A DNA stretch of 64,000 nt from Mesorhizobium sp. AR10. Its GTDB lineage: Bacteria > Pseudomonadota > Alphaproteobacteria > Rhizobiales > Rhizobiaceae. This document shows, in pieces, positions 27,789 through 36,417 of this stretch. The DNA lies in NCBI RefSeq assembly GCF_024746795.1, contig NZ_CP080523.1:310001-374000 (forward strand), in the 5' to 3' direction. Position 1 is the first letter of the stretch. Every line of letters starts with the position of its first letter. The notes beneath the pieces were generated by a model that was not told where the DNA came from, ran no database searches, and worked only from the letters and a program-made list of their open reading frames with translations. The translations under genes were made by a program, and so were the position numbers.

Positions 27789-29648
27789 ATGCAACCACAC
27801 ACCGTAGAGAAGAGATTGGACTCAATCATCGACCTGTCTCGTCAGGTAAAACGTATCAACGGGCTGTTCAGGCTGCTTTCGGCTCCAACCATATGGGAAA
27901 GAGCTTATGAGCAGATTGCTCCCAACAAAGGAGCGCTGACACCGGGCGTCGACGCCCAAAACACCCTCGATGGCTTCTCGCTTGAAAGGATGCAGGAGGT
28001 AATGGCGTCCGTTCTGGATGGATCGTATCGTTTCTCTCCGGCGCGCAGGCAATACATCCCCAAAGCCAACGGGAAGAAACGCCCGTTGGGTATTCCCACT
28101 GCCGACGACAAGCTGGTGCAGGCGGCCGTGAAGGTTCTGCTCGAACATGTCTACGAGCCGATCTTCTCGGAACAATCGCACGGCTTCCGCCGGGGACGGT
28201 CATGCCACACAGCCCTGACCGAAATCAGGCGCACATGGCATGGCATGAAATGGTTGGTCGAGGTCGATATTGTCGGATACTACGACAACATCGATCACGA
28301 CATACTGCTTGGTTTGCTGCGCAAACGTATCGATGATGATCGATTGTTGCAGTTGATCGGGCGGATGCTCAAGGCCGGCTATCTCGAAGACTGGAAGTTC
28401 CACAGGACTTTCAGCGGAGCCCCGCAAGGTGGCGTGATCTCGCCGATCCTCGCCAACGTCTACCTCCATGAACTCGATCTGTTCGTGGCAGAGATGAAAG
28501 CAAGGTTCGACAAAGGACAGGGAAGGCGGCGCAGTGCCACCTACCTTGAAACCTCAAAACAGATCCAGATCCGACGCAGAATGATCAATCGACGGCGCGC
28601 CAACGGCAACGAGGAAGAAATTCCCCGGCTGATCGAGGAAATCAGGGAATGGGAGCGGCGACGGCTCGAAAAGCCGTCCGTCGATCAGCTCGACCCAAAC
28701 TACCGTCGACTTCGCTACTGTCGCTACGCCGATGACTTCGTGATTGGTGTTATCGGCAGCAAAGAGGATGCTCGCCGTGTCATGGCCGAGGTCAGAACGT
28801 ATCTGGCCGAAACCCTGAAACTGGAAGTGTCCGCAGAGAAAAGCGGTATCAGGAAGGCTGACGAGGGAGCAATATTCCTCGGTTACGAACTGAAGACCTA
28901 CGGCGATGGCCGGACAAAGCGGATGGTGAAAGGCGGACGTGCCGTCACCATGCGAGTGCCGGATGATCGCATGCAGCTTCATGTGCCGATGGAAAAGCTC
29001 GCCCGCTTCGCAGAGAGAAATCGCCTTGGGAATCTCTATACCAACCAGGGCGAGGCTCGATGTGAAGTGATCAACAACTCTGACGTCGCAATTCTGACCG
29101 GTTACAATGCGATGATGCGGGGGCTGGCTGAGTACTACAAGCTCGGCACGCTCTGGAAACAGCAGGTCGGACGGCTTCACCATCTCTGGTGGTGGAGTTT
29201 TATGAAGACACTGTCCCGCAAGCATAAGTGCTCGGTCAAAGTGACGGCAGAGAGGCTCCGAAACGGGGATTGCCTCGGCCTGTGGTATGAGGGCCGCCAA
29301 AAGCGGTGCTTCATGCCGATGTTCCGGCTCAAGGATGTTGAACCTCTATCGACATCCCGGCACGTCGATCGCCAAACGCAGATGCATATCCACTTTGCCG
29401 GCCGAACCGACTTTGTCGATAGGCTCAGGGCAAGGGTATGCCAAGCGTGCGGCACGAAGGACGTACCCGTAGAGGTGCATCACGCCCGCAAGATGAGTGA
29501 CATGCAGGGGACCACCCTGTGGACCCGGGTCAAGGCGGCACGTACGCGCAAGCGTGTCGTGTTGTGCCGCGACTGCCATGTCGCCCACCATGCCGGACGG
29601 CTTCAGGCACGACTGGATCGTATGACTGCAAACGTAGGAGCCGGATGA
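27789..29648 (+). CDS. Group II intron-encoded reverse transcriptase/maturase
   Basis: A 619-residue protein needed for splicing and mobility of the intron. The RT fingers/palm blocks are clear (RQYIPKANGKKRPLGIPTAD, EPIFSEQSHGFRRGRSCHTA, EVDIVGYYDNIDHDILL) with the catalytic YADD in RYCRYADDFVIG. A maturase/thumb region follows. The C-terminus carries an HNH endonuclease domain (CQACGTKDVPVEVHHARKM, VVLCRDCHVAHH). The ATG at 27789 has GGAGG upstream; an upstream TTG in frame is less likely. The stop codon falls inside domain V. All catalytic motifs are present, so the intron may be active. Confidence 0.95.
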   Translation: MQPHTVEKRLDSIIDLSRQVKRINGLFRLLSAPTIWERAYEQIAPNKGALTPGVDAQNTLDGFSLERMQEVMASVLDGSYRFSPARRQYIPKANGKKRPLGIPTADDKLVQAAVKVLLEHVYEPIFSEQSHGFRRGRSCHTALTEIRRTWHGMKWLVEVDIVGYYDNIDHDILLGLLRKRIDDDRLLQLIGRMLKAGYLEDWKFHRTFSGAPQGGVISPILANVYLHELDLFVAEMKARFDKGQGRRRSATYLETSKQIQIRRRMINRRRANGNEEEIPRLIEEIREWERRRLEKPSVDQLDPNYRRLRYCRYADDFVIGVIGSKEDARRVMAEVRTYLAETLKLEVSAEKSGIRKADEGAIFLGYELKTYGDGRTKRMVKGGRAVTMRVPDDRMQLHVPMEKLARFAERNRLGNLYTNQGEARCEVINNSDVAILTGYNAMMRGLAEYYKLGTLWKQQVGRLHHLWWWSFMKTLSRKHKCSVKVTAERLRNGDCLGLWYEGRQKRCFMPMFRLKDVEPLSTSRHVDRQTQMHIHFAGRTDFVDRLRARVCQACGTKDVPVEVHHARKMSDMQGTTLWTRVKAARTRKRVVLCRDCHVAHHAGRLQARLDRMTANVGAG

Positions 29649-29671
29649 TGGGAAACTATCACGTCCGGTTC
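29638..29671 (+). ncRNA. Group II intron domain V
   Basis: A 34-base hairpin beginning GAGCCGG, with a GAAA tetraloop (GGGAAACT) and closing CCGGTTC. This is the catalytic domain V. It is followed by a domain VI stem (GAGGGGTAGAGG ... CCCTCGCCCCTAC) with the candidate branch A. Confidence 0.9.
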
Positions 29672-29722
29672 CGTGGGAGGGGTAGAGGTCAATCCCATCG
29701 GGAACCCTCGCCCCTACCCGAC

Positions 29723-29902
29723 GGCGTCGAAGATTTCGAGGAAATCACCATCCGCCATTCGAAATACGCGGCCTCCCGTTTCGCCCTGGAAGCCGAGCCG
29801 GCCTTGATCCAGTTTGCCGATTCGTCACCCCTGCCGTTCGTCAACGGCATCAAGACGGCGCGGCAACGGATCGTTGCCCGAGATGACGAAGACCGCCAAA
29901 AC
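29723..29902 (+). pseudogene. DUF932 gene, middle segment 2 (inverted)
   Basis: This segment encodes GVEDFEEITIRHSKYAASRF to VARDDEDRQN of the DUF932 protein. It follows the intron in phase. Its last codon AAC (29900-29902) is the target duplication of the right-hand IS junction and matches the first codon of the C-terminal segment at 25336-25338. Confidence 0.9.
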
Positions 29903-29963
29903 AGAGGTGGCTCGGTTTGTTTGGACAGGAATTCCCGATTTATAAGTGGAACACTGCCTCTGG

Positions 29964-30791
29964 TTAGGCCGCCTCGGGAAGCGGTAGCGGGGTGAAGTAG
30001 GCCTCATCTGGCGCTCTGCCGTCAAGGCTGGAATGCGGACGTCGCCGATTGTAGAAATCGAGATATTTTCCGATCGACGCCCGCCCTTCGCGAACGCTGT
30101 TATAGGCCTTGAGATAGACCTCCTCATATTTCACCGACCGCCAGAGACGCTCGACGAAGACGTTGTCGCGCCAGGCGCCCTTGCCATCCATGCTGATCCT
30201 GATCTCCCGGTCGAGCAGGACCTTGGTGAAGTCATGGCTGGTGAACTGGCTGCCCTGATCGGAGTTGAAGATCTCGGGCTTGCCGTATGTCGCCAGCGCC
30301 TCCTCGAGGGCTTCAATGCAAAACGCCGCATCCATGGTGATCGACAGCCGCCAGCTCAGTACCTTGCGCGTGAACCAGTCGACGACAGCAACCAGGTAGC
30401 AGAAGCCGCGGGCCATCGGGATATAGGTCAGGTCCGTCGCCCAGACCTGGTTGGGCCGCGTCACCGCCAGCTTGCCCAGCAAATACGGATAGATCTTGTG
30501 CCCGTCGCCCGGCTTCGAAGTGCGCGGCTTGCGGTAGAGCGCCTCGATACCCATGCGCTTCATCAAGGTGCGCACATGCAGGCGACCCGTCTCATAGCCT
30601 TCGCGCTTCAAAAGCTTCTGCAACATGCGGCTGCCCGCGAACGGGTAATCCAGGTGCAATTCGTCGATGCGCCGCATCAGCTTCAGGTCTGCCGCCGATG
30701 TCGGCTTGGGTAGGGAGTAGACGCTGCCGCGGCTGATCCCCAGTTCGGCCGCCTGCTTGGCAATCGGCAGTTCATGTTCCCGGTCGATCAT
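29964..30791 (-). CDS. IS3-family OrfB transposase (right copy)
   Basis: A 275-residue DDE transposase identical in translation to the left copy, with all three catalytic residues present. It could supply transposase for both copies. Confidence 0.95.
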   Translation of the reverse strand: MIDREHELPIAKQAAELGISRGSVYSLPKPTSAADLKLMRRIDELHLDYPFAGSRMLQKLLKREGYETGRLHVRTLMKRMGIEALYRKPRTSKPGDGHKIYPYLLGKLAVTRPNQVWATDLTYIPMARGFCYLVAVVDWFTRKVLSWRLSITMDAAFCIEALEEALATYGKPEIFNSDQGSQFTSHDFTKVLLDREIRISMDGKGAWRDNVFVERLWRSVKYEEVYLKAYNSVREGRASIGKYLDFYNRRRPHSSLDGRAPDEAYFTPLPLPEAA

Positions 30792-31093
30792 CGTCTTGCG
30801 CTCCCCGACCAGCCGGCCTTGCCGAGCGCCGAGCCTAAAAAATCATTGGCCAGCGTCAGCTCTCCGATCTTGGCATGGAGGGCCTTTATGTCCACCGTCG
30901 GCTCCGATTTCTCCGCCGCGCCAAACACGTTCGAGGCCCCGTCCAGAAGCTGCTTTCTCCAATCCGTGATCTGGTTCGCATGCACATCATATTGCTGCGC
31001 CAGCTCGGCCAGCGTCTTTTCTCCCTTGATCGCCGCAAGCGCAACTTTCGCCTTGAAAGCCGGGCTGTGGTTCCGGCGTGGTCGTCTGCTCAT
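30788..31093 (-). CDS. IS3-family OrfA (right copy)
   Basis: A 101-residue helix-turn-helix protein identical to the left-copy OrfA. It overlaps OrfB by 4 bases (ATGA). Confidence 0.9.
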   Translation of the reverse strand: MSRRPRRNHSPAFKAKVALAAIKGEKTLAELAQQYDVHANQITDWRKQLLDGASNVFGAAEKSEPTVDIKALHAKIGELTLANDFLGSALGKAGWSGSARR

Positions 31094-31178
31094 TCGTGAT
31101 TCTCCTGTTCCGGCACTCATGCCGATCTCAGGCAGAAATTCCACTTATCACCCTGTCCAATTTTGCCGAGCCACCTCT

Positions 31179-31436
31179 CAGCATTAGCCTCAGGCGCTCC
31201 GGATCGTCGCGGCTGGCTTCGACGCGGATCAGCTCACTTTCGACGATGCGGGTCTTGCTGCGCTCCGACCGGCTCTTCACCGAATTCCGAAGGTCGGTGA
31301 GCGACAGGTATCGCTCGTCCGCCGGCCGGTTGAACCATTCTGACGACACGCGGCCGATGCGCTGGCCGCGGCTGACGTCGACCTTGTAGCCGGTACGCTC
31401 GTTGCGCGTGGGCGTGTGAATTTCCATCTGGGTCAT
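31179..31436 (-). pseudogene. DUF932 gene, N-terminal segment (split by IS)
   Basis: This segment encodes the first 86 residues of the DUF932 protein (MTQMEIHTPTRNERTGYKVD to ERLRLML). The start at 31436 has GGAGCA seven bases upstream. It ends at the right IS copy with the CTG target duplication. Joined with 26618-27178, 29723-29902 and 25335-25138 it gives an uninterrupted 398-residue protein, which is a normal DUF932 length. Confidence 0.9.
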
Positions 31437-31853
31437 GGGTGTTGCTCCTTGGCGGGCGCCGGGAGACTCTCTCCCGGACCTTCACCCGCCACCGCAACCC
31501 GCCCGCCTCTTCCTCTCCCGGCATCCGCGCGCCACTGGAGGAGTCGGCCTAGCGGCAGCGGCCGCGTCAAGGCTGGCACCCAGGAAGGAAGGCCGGGCTT
31601 CAGGAAAGCCCGCGCCTGGGACTAAGCGCCGCTTCACCTTCCGGACGCGATAGAAATCAGCTGTGCTTTCTTGCGCACCAAGACCGGGACCCATCCGGAT
31701 TTCAGGTAGCGGCCTGCTGAAATTGGGCAGGCAACTTGTCTTGAGATTGGGCAACTGCCAGTTCTGTTCTGGCCCTAGCCAGAAATGTATAAATTGACCC
31801 TACGTCATGATACGCGAAGACCGTGTCATGGTCGGAATTGAGAGTGTGATTGC
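31437..31853. other. Non-coding region upstream of split DUF932
   Basis: No gene is supported in these 417 bases. The left half is GC-rich with a hairpin around GGCCGGGCTTCAGGAAAGCC; the right half has lower GC and probably holds the promoter of the DUF982 gene. Confidence 0.5.
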
Positions 31854-32096
31854 ATGTCGAGCAGGTTCGTCCGGCCCGTGGTGGTGCAAGTTGGCCGGCA
31901 TGACCGTGAGCGCATCATATTCGATGTGAACGACGCAGCCACGATCCTGCTGCGGAGTTTCCCTCATCAGACGGAGAAGCGAAAACTGGCGATGGATGCA
32001 TGTCTTCAGGTTCTGCGTGGTGAAGCTCAGCCGCCGGTAGCGAGACGGGCCTTCGTTGTAGCGGCGTTAGAAGCGAAAATCCTACGCAGCGACTGA
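31854..32096 (+). CDS. DUF982 family protein
   Basis: An 80-residue protein of the DUF982 family, small proteins abundant in rhizobia. Conserved features are the PV(V/T)VQVG opening, the DVNDAATILLRSFP core and the C-terminal RRAFVVAALEAKIL. Their function is unknown, although some are linked to stress or symbiosis plasmids. It is a single gene with no overlapping neighbour. Confidence 0.85.
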   Translation: MSSRFVRPVVVQVGRHDRERIIFDVNDAATILLRSFPHQTEKRKLAMDACLQVLRGEAQPPVARRAFVVAALEAKILRSD

Positions 32097-32290
32097 GATC
32101 CAAATTGATAGTATCCTCGACGGCTTCCAAAGTGACTGGGGGAAGCTGGCCCGTCGCAGCGATGACCGTGATTTGTTCAACCGAAGCAGAACATCGAGTC
32201 CAGCCGTCGTGGGAAACAACCCGACGTTCATTTGCCTGACTCGACAACGGTCTGGAAGACGGCAATATTTACGTCGATCGGGGATGGCAT

Positions 32291-32512
32291 ATGCGAGATT
32301 TGCCGAGCGACATCAATGCTGACGTTGTGATCGAAGTCAGTCGGCTTCTTGATGATGCCGAGGATCTCTTGCCTTTGCCGGTGCACGAACTGGTCCAACG
32401 GATTCGTACAGTACTGCAGACCCGCCTTTCCGATCAAGCAATCGAGGAACTGGTCGTCGAGATGGCGTCGAACCGTGGGTTGCCCATGGTCTTCGACAAG
32501 CCGGCAGCATAG
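32291..32512 (+). CDS. Small hypothetical protein
   Basis: A 73-residue acidic, mostly helical protein (INADVVIEVSRLLDDAEDLL, ELVQRIRTVLQTRLSDQAIE). Similar short proteins accompany DUF982 genes in rhizobial genomes, but I cannot name a family. The ATG is 195 bases after the DUF982 stop. Composition fits coding sequence, and the evidence is otherwise weak. Confidence 0.5.
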   Translation: MRDLPSDINADVVIEVSRLLDDAEDLLPLPVHELVQRIRTVLQTRLSDQAIEELVVEMASNRGLPMVFDKPAA

Positions 32513-32998
32513 TCAATTCTTCCACATCTCTTGCGAAAATATCGGCAAAAGCAGGCCGCGAATTGCCATTGCCCTTCGAATGGACCGACAAGAATGGCAG
32601 GCCGAGAAAACCGCCATGGATCAATCTTCCGCCTGCCGGGCTGGCGAAGATAAGCCATCGACTTGACAGCTCTCATCATGGTTCTCATTCACCCGGTGAA
32701 GTGGCAACGCGATATTGGACGATTCTGGGCATCAAGATCGCGCAACAAGCGCCCGGACGTCGTGGCTCAGCATTTCTCGCGCGCAAGAAAAAGGCCGGAC
32801 CAAAGGTCCGGCCAGGTATGAAGGTTAAAACCTCCAGAGGGGAACGCGCCGGACGAATGGGAGGAAACATCCGACGCACCGCGCATATAGGTTAGCAAGG
32901 TGACACTTCAACGACATGCCGGTAGGCCACCAGGCTTGATCATCTTGGTGCACTGAAGTTTGCGTGCTTGATGCGCTTGCCGAAATCACATGGCTGGT
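32513..32998. other. Region without a supported gene
   Basis: Frames here are long but lack family matches or start signals. The only clear element is the hairpin terminator at 32786-32813 serving the cold-shock gene from the right. Confidence 0.5.
32786..32813 (-). terminator. Rho-independent terminator of the cold-shock gene
   Basis: A GGCCGGACC/GGTCCGGCC stem (9 bp) with a 3-base loop. On the minus strand it is followed by TTTTTCTT. It lies about 185 bases downstream of the CspA stop. Confidence 0.8.
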
Positions 32999-33211
32999 TC
33001 AGCTAGCCTTGCTCAGGTTGCCGGCCGACGATTTGCCGGTCCGCCGATCCTGTTCTATCTCGTAGCTGACCTTCTGGCCGTCAACGAGCGTCGACAGGCC
33101 AGCGCGCTCCACAGCAGAAATATGGACAAAAACGTCCTGTCCACCACCGTCAGGCTGAATGAAGCCAAAGCCCTTGGTCGCGTTGAACCACTTTACCGTT
33201 CCGGTCGCCAT
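32999..33211 (-). CDS. CspA-type cold-shock protein
   Basis: A 70-residue single cold-shock domain, a beta-barrel that binds single-stranded RNA/DNA and acts as an RNA chaperone. Both RNP motifs are present (KGFGFIQPD and DVFVHIS). The start at 33211 gives the canonical [18 protein letters not shown]. The 230 bases upstream to 33442 show no gene and probably hold a long 5' leader, as is common for cold-shock genes. Confidence 0.95.
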   Translation of the reverse strand: MATGTVKWFNATKGFGFIQPDGGGQDVFVHISAVERAGLSTLVDGQKVSYEIEQDRRTGKSSAGNLSKAS

Positions 33212-33453
33212 ATAGGTGTTTCCTTGTCGCAGGTGTCTACATGTCCGTTTGGCTGGCCGAACCGGCCGCTGCCGTGAGATAGGATGCAGCAAATGGCGGT
33301 AATGGCAAGCCTTTGGCCTTCTTAGGCGCCGTGGCCACGCGATACTCCGCTGACCACCGATGCCACCTCGATAATTGAACGTCGGGAGCATCCAAGCCAC
33401 TGATTAATGACGCCAAAGGGCACACTCACGCCATGACATCATTTACTTCCCCA

Positions 33454-33525
33454 AGATGCGATGCCGACGCTGAATGCGGTGCCCCTCCTCCCGGGCCGCA
33501 TCTCTATTCGAGCCCGATGCCACCT
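33454..33525. repeat. 72-bp direct repeat, copy 1
   Basis: AGATGCGATGCCGACGCTGA and onward to GCCACCT. It matches 33678-33749 at the same length with roughly 85 percent identity. It lies in the non-coding region between the two cold-shock genes. Confidence 0.7.
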
Positions 33526-33677
33526 TGGGACTTATCGAGGGAACGGTGATGCCGGAGACGCCTACAGGAAGGCTGACGCTCGACCCAAATATGTCTTCGC
33601 AAGTGCAATATGCAAATTGTGCATTGCAATATATGAGGCTATCGATATGATCGTGTTGTCGGCCATCTACTCCTCCC

Positions 33678-33749
33678 AGATGCGATGCCGACGCTGGATG
33701 CGGTGCACCTCCTCCCGCGCTGCATTCGAAATCGAGCCCGCTGCCACCT
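33678..33749. repeat. 72-bp direct repeat, copy 2
   Basis: The second copy of the 72-bp repeat, 224 bases from copy 1. It ends about 65 bases from the stop of the double cold-shock gene. Confidence 0.7.
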
Positions 33750-33814
33750 CCTCCCGGCGGCGGGCTTTTTCTTTGTGTGAAGGGCAATGCGGCCCATGGC
33801 GAATGCATCGGCCT

Positions 33815-34468
33815 TTAGGCGAGGCGAATGCTCCGCACTTCCAGGCCTTTCTTGCCCTGCCCGCATTCGACAAACACCTTCTGTCCCTCCACCAGCACAC
33901 TGAGCCCTGAGCGAGTCAGCGCGGTGGCATGAACGAAGACGTCCTTCTCACCGTTATCGGGTGCAATGAAGCCGAAGCCCTTGTCGGGATTGTACCACTT
34001 GACCGTGCCCTCGCTCTTCAATTGCGCATCCGTCCCGGCGATGGCCCCTCCAGCGAGGCGTGCATGTGCGGGAGTTTTCGTGATCTGATCGACGATCTCC
34101 AGCACTTGCGTGACTTGATGGCCTCTTGGGCCTTCTTCGACCTTGACCTTGAGGCGCGTCCCTTCGGAAACATCACGGCTCCCGATTGCCTCCAACACTC
34201 GAATGTGCAGATAGGCCTCCGCACCATCCGACAGTTTGACGAAGCCAAAACCCTTGCTGGCGTTGAACCACATAACCTCGGCATCGACGGGGTCCGCGGT
34301 CACGGTTGCTGAGCGCTGAAAGTAGCTTGGCTCGGAAACCCGTTCCGGAAAGGAAACCGGGTCATCGTCATGACGATGACCCGTGGTTCGCGATGGTCTC
34401 GATATTTGCCCATGATCGTCTCGACTGGCATGGAGGGAGCACTGCGCTTCCGTCAGGATAATCTCCAT
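33815..34468 (-). CDS. Double cold-shock-domain protein
   Basis: A protein of about 217 residues with two cold-shock domains. The first has VMWFNASKGFGFVKLSDGAE and YLHIRVLE. The second has GTVKWYNPDKGFGFIAPDNG and DVFVHATAL. They are joined by a ~35-residue linker. This two-domain form is usual in rhizobia. The start is uncertain: the N-terminal ~50 residues before the first domain are not conserved and there is no clear ribosome site. Another frame offers ATG-GGC-AAA near 34415, which would need a one-base shift after about 11 codons to join this frame, so the 5' end may be damaged. Confidence 0.8.
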   Translation of the reverse strand: MEIILTEAQCSLHASRDDHGQISRPSRTTGHRHDDDPVSFPERVSEPSYFQRSATVTADPVDAEVMWFNASKGFGFVKLSDGAEAYLHIRVLEAIGSRDVSEGTRLKVKVEEGPRGHQVTQVLEIVDQITKTPAHARLAGGAIAGTDAQLKSEGTVKWYNPDKGFGFIAPDNGEKDVFVHATALTRSGLSVLVEGQKVFVECGQGKKGLEVRSIRLA

Positions 34469-34641
34469 CGGGCGACGCGGTTGTGTCAAATGACCGCAAA
34501 ATCTCGCCCTCCTGAAGTCCGTTTTTTTCAGTTGGGGGGACACATGCGCTCCATCCGCACGGACCTGGTTTCAAACTCGTGATCGACCATCGGCGTCCCT
34601 CTGCGGCATGGATGATCCCATCATAGCCGCCCTCGCGGTTA

Positions 34642-35112
34642 TCATTTGCGTGCAGCGTCGTGAGGCATGATCTTCGTCGTTTCCTTATAAGTCTCGACGG
34701 CGAACAGCGTCGTGTAGCGGACCACGTCCGGGTCACGGTCGAAGAGACGGTCGCAGAGCGCCTGATATTCTTCCATGTCGCCGAAATGCCCGATTAGCAC
34801 CGCGTCCAGATCGCCAGTGACACCGAACGCCTGGGTGATCGCCGGTTCCTCTGAAACGCGCGACGCGAAGGATGATCGCACCTCCCTGGTGTGGTTTTGC
34901 GTCGTGACAGTGATGACAGCCCGAATGCCGCGCCCGAGTTTGGCCGGGTCCGCGAGATAGACGCAGGCTTTCAGGACGCCCGTTCGCCGCAACTCCGCGA
35001 CCCGGCGCAGGCAGGTCGAAGGCGTCGAGCCAACCGCCTCAGCCAACTCCGCCTTTGTGAGCGTCCCGTCGGCCTGAAGCACGGCAACAATCCGCAGGTC
35101 CAGCTCATCCAT
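34642..35112 (-). CDS. Lrp/AsnC-family transcriptional regulator
   Basis: A 156-residue regulator. The N-terminal winged helix-turn-helix is MDELDLRIVAVLQADGTLTK through AVGSTPSTCLRRVAELRRTG. The C-terminal RAM/AsnC ligand domain follows (ITQAFGVTGDLDAVLIGHFG). Such proteins respond to amino acids. It diverges from the EamA transporter at 35222 with a 109-base A-rich intergenic region, so it very likely controls that transporter. Confidence 0.93.
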   Translation of the reverse strand: MDELDLRIVAVLQADGTLTKAELAEAVGSTPSTCLRRVAELRRTGVLKACVYLADPAKLGRGIRAVITVTTQNHTREVRSSFASRVSEEPAITQAFGVTGDLDAVLIGHFGDMEEYQALCDRLFDRDPDVVRYTTLFAVETYKETTKIMPHDAARK

Positions 35113-35221
35113 ACGCAGCGCCTCCTGTGGTCTGAAACGCCATTATTTTGGATATTTTGACCACCTTATCCGCCACTTTCGCCGTATCAAAAAAAAAAAT
35201 AGAAATTGGTGTGGTGAGACG

Positions 35222-36226
35222 ATGAACCGTGCAACGCTCGGGCTAATCTGGGCCTTTTCCTTTGTGATCCTCGAAGCGGCGCAGGCCGTGTTTTTCGGTG
35301 GCGTGTTTCAGGACTACGACTCGTTCCTGGTCGGCGGGGCAGTCTTTGGATTCACGGCGGCCGGAACGCTGATCTGGGCGAAGGTGCGGACCCCGGAGCA
35401 ACTGAAAATTGCCTGGGCCAACGGAGCGAGCCTGTTCGGGTTGAACCTCTCCACGGCCGTTGTCTGGATCGCATATTTCTTCGCGCTTCAAATGATCGAA
35501 CCGGCCGTGGTCTTTACCGTGTTTTCAGGGCTGATACCCATTGCCGTCGTGATTGCCTCGGCGTGCGGGATTCCGGAAGCGTCGCCGCTGCGCAACCGGA
35601 TCGAAGGCGTCGGCGTGATCACTGTGTTGATCGGCGTCGGTTATCTGGCGGCGATCACGCTGCTTGGACAATCAGGCTTCGTCCGAGGCGGCTGGACTGC
35701 CGCGATGGTCGGACTGCTGCTGACCTGTGTGTCTGCCGTCAGTCTCGCGGCGATGATGATCTACAGCCAGAGGCTCAACCGCCTCGGTGTCGCGCCGGCT
35801 GCGCAATATGGGTTGCGGTTTCCGCTTTACGTCATGGTGGCGCTTCCGGCTGCATGGTTCGGCCTTGATGGGAAAGGTCCGGTCGACCCCGGCGGGCTGC
35901 TCGCTGTTGTCGTGATCGGTTTCGTGATTATGGCGTTTCCGGTCTTTGCGATGCAGAAGGCGATATCGCTGATGTCCACCCTGACACTGGCCGCGATCAC
36001 GGCGCTCGGTCCACTGTTCGTTTTCCTGTTTCAGTTCGTTGAAGGTCGTGTGGCCTACGCACCGGCCACGATGACGGGTCTGGCGGTCTATTACGCAGGG
36101 GCTGTCCTGGCGGCCTATGGCGGGGCTCGGCACTCGGGTGCAAAGTCGATCGACCATGAGCGAAAGGACATGACAACCAGGCTCGAACGCGAGATCGCGA
36201 AGCTGCACACGACTCATCTCCGCTGA
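35222..36226 (+). CDS. EamA/DMT-family transporter
   Basis: A 334-residue inner-membrane protein with about ten hydrophobic segments in two EamA repeats (for example AAGTLIWAKV and VVWIAYFFALQMIEPAVVFT, later VGLLLTCVSAVSLAAMMIYS). Members export metabolites or amino acids. Divergence from an Lrp/AsnC gene suggests amino-acid export. The C-terminal tail (KDMTTRLEREIAKLHTTHLR) is cytoplasmic and unusual for the family in length. The substrate is unknown. Confidence 0.88.
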   Translation: MNRATLGLIWAFSFVILEAAQAVFFGGVFQDYDSFLVGGAVFGFTAAGTLIWAKVRTPEQLKIAWANGASLFGLNLSTAVVWIAYFFALQMIEPAVVFTVFSGLIPIAVVIASACGIPEASPLRNRIEGVGVITVLIGVGYLAAITLLGQSGFVRGGWTAAMVGLLLTCVSAVSLAAMMIYSQRLNRLGVAPAAQYGLRFPLYVMVALPAAWFGLDGKGPVDPGGLLAVVVIGFVIMAFPVFAMQKAISLMSTLTLAAITALGPLFVFLFQFVEGRVAYAPATMTGLAVYYAGAVLAAYGGARHSGAKSIDHERKDMTTRLEREIAKLHTTHLR

Positions 36227-36233
36227 GGACCCT

Positions 36234-36257
36234 TGCGCCGGCAGGGCTGCCGGCGCA
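36234..36257. terminator. Hairpin between convergent genes
   Basis: TGCGCCGG / CCGGCGCA stem of 8 bp with an 8-base loop just after the transporter stop. No T-run follows, so it is a possible terminator only. The remaining bases to 36417 show nothing else. Confidence 0.5.
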
Positions 36258-36417
36258 GAACTCCCAATTAAAATTAGGCTTTTGCTGACTGGCGGCTGTC
36301 CGGCGGGCAAAGTTCGTCAATAATCCAAAAATCTTTCCACAATACAGCGCTTCCCGGTCCGCCCGCGTAGTTCTCTCAAGGGCCCAAGGCGATCATTTGC
36401 ATCAAGGGCACAATTAA

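Larger units (their letters stand above)
27179..29722 (+). mobile_element. Group II intron (2544 bp)
   Basis: The intron starts GTGCGCC and ends CCGAC (AY end), and removal joins TGG to GGC to give NLW-GVEDF, which restores the DUF932 frame. The six exon bases before it (TTATGG, 27173-27178; IBS1) are complementary to CCATAA at 27474-27479 (EBS1). Domain V is at 29638-29671. A likely branch A is at 29716, the seventh base from the 3' end. It encodes its own reverse transcriptase and lies in sense orientation to the exons, so splicing could remove it. Confidence 0.93.
29903..31178 (-). mobile_element. IS3-family insertion sequence, right copy (1276 bp)
   Basis: Same length and same terminal repeats as the left copy, in inverted orientation. 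The flanks are AAC on the left and CAG on the right. These pair with the flanks of the other copy, not with each other. Both encoded proteins are identical to those of the left copy. Confidence 0.95.

Noticed and set aside
27451..27789. Frames in the 5' part of the group II intron
   Set aside because: This region is the structured RNA (domains I-IV) upstream of the reverse transcriptase, not a gene.
32563..32895. 110-codon frame downstream of the small hypothetical
   Set aside because: It runs across the terminator hairpin of the cold-shock gene and has no family match or ribosome site.
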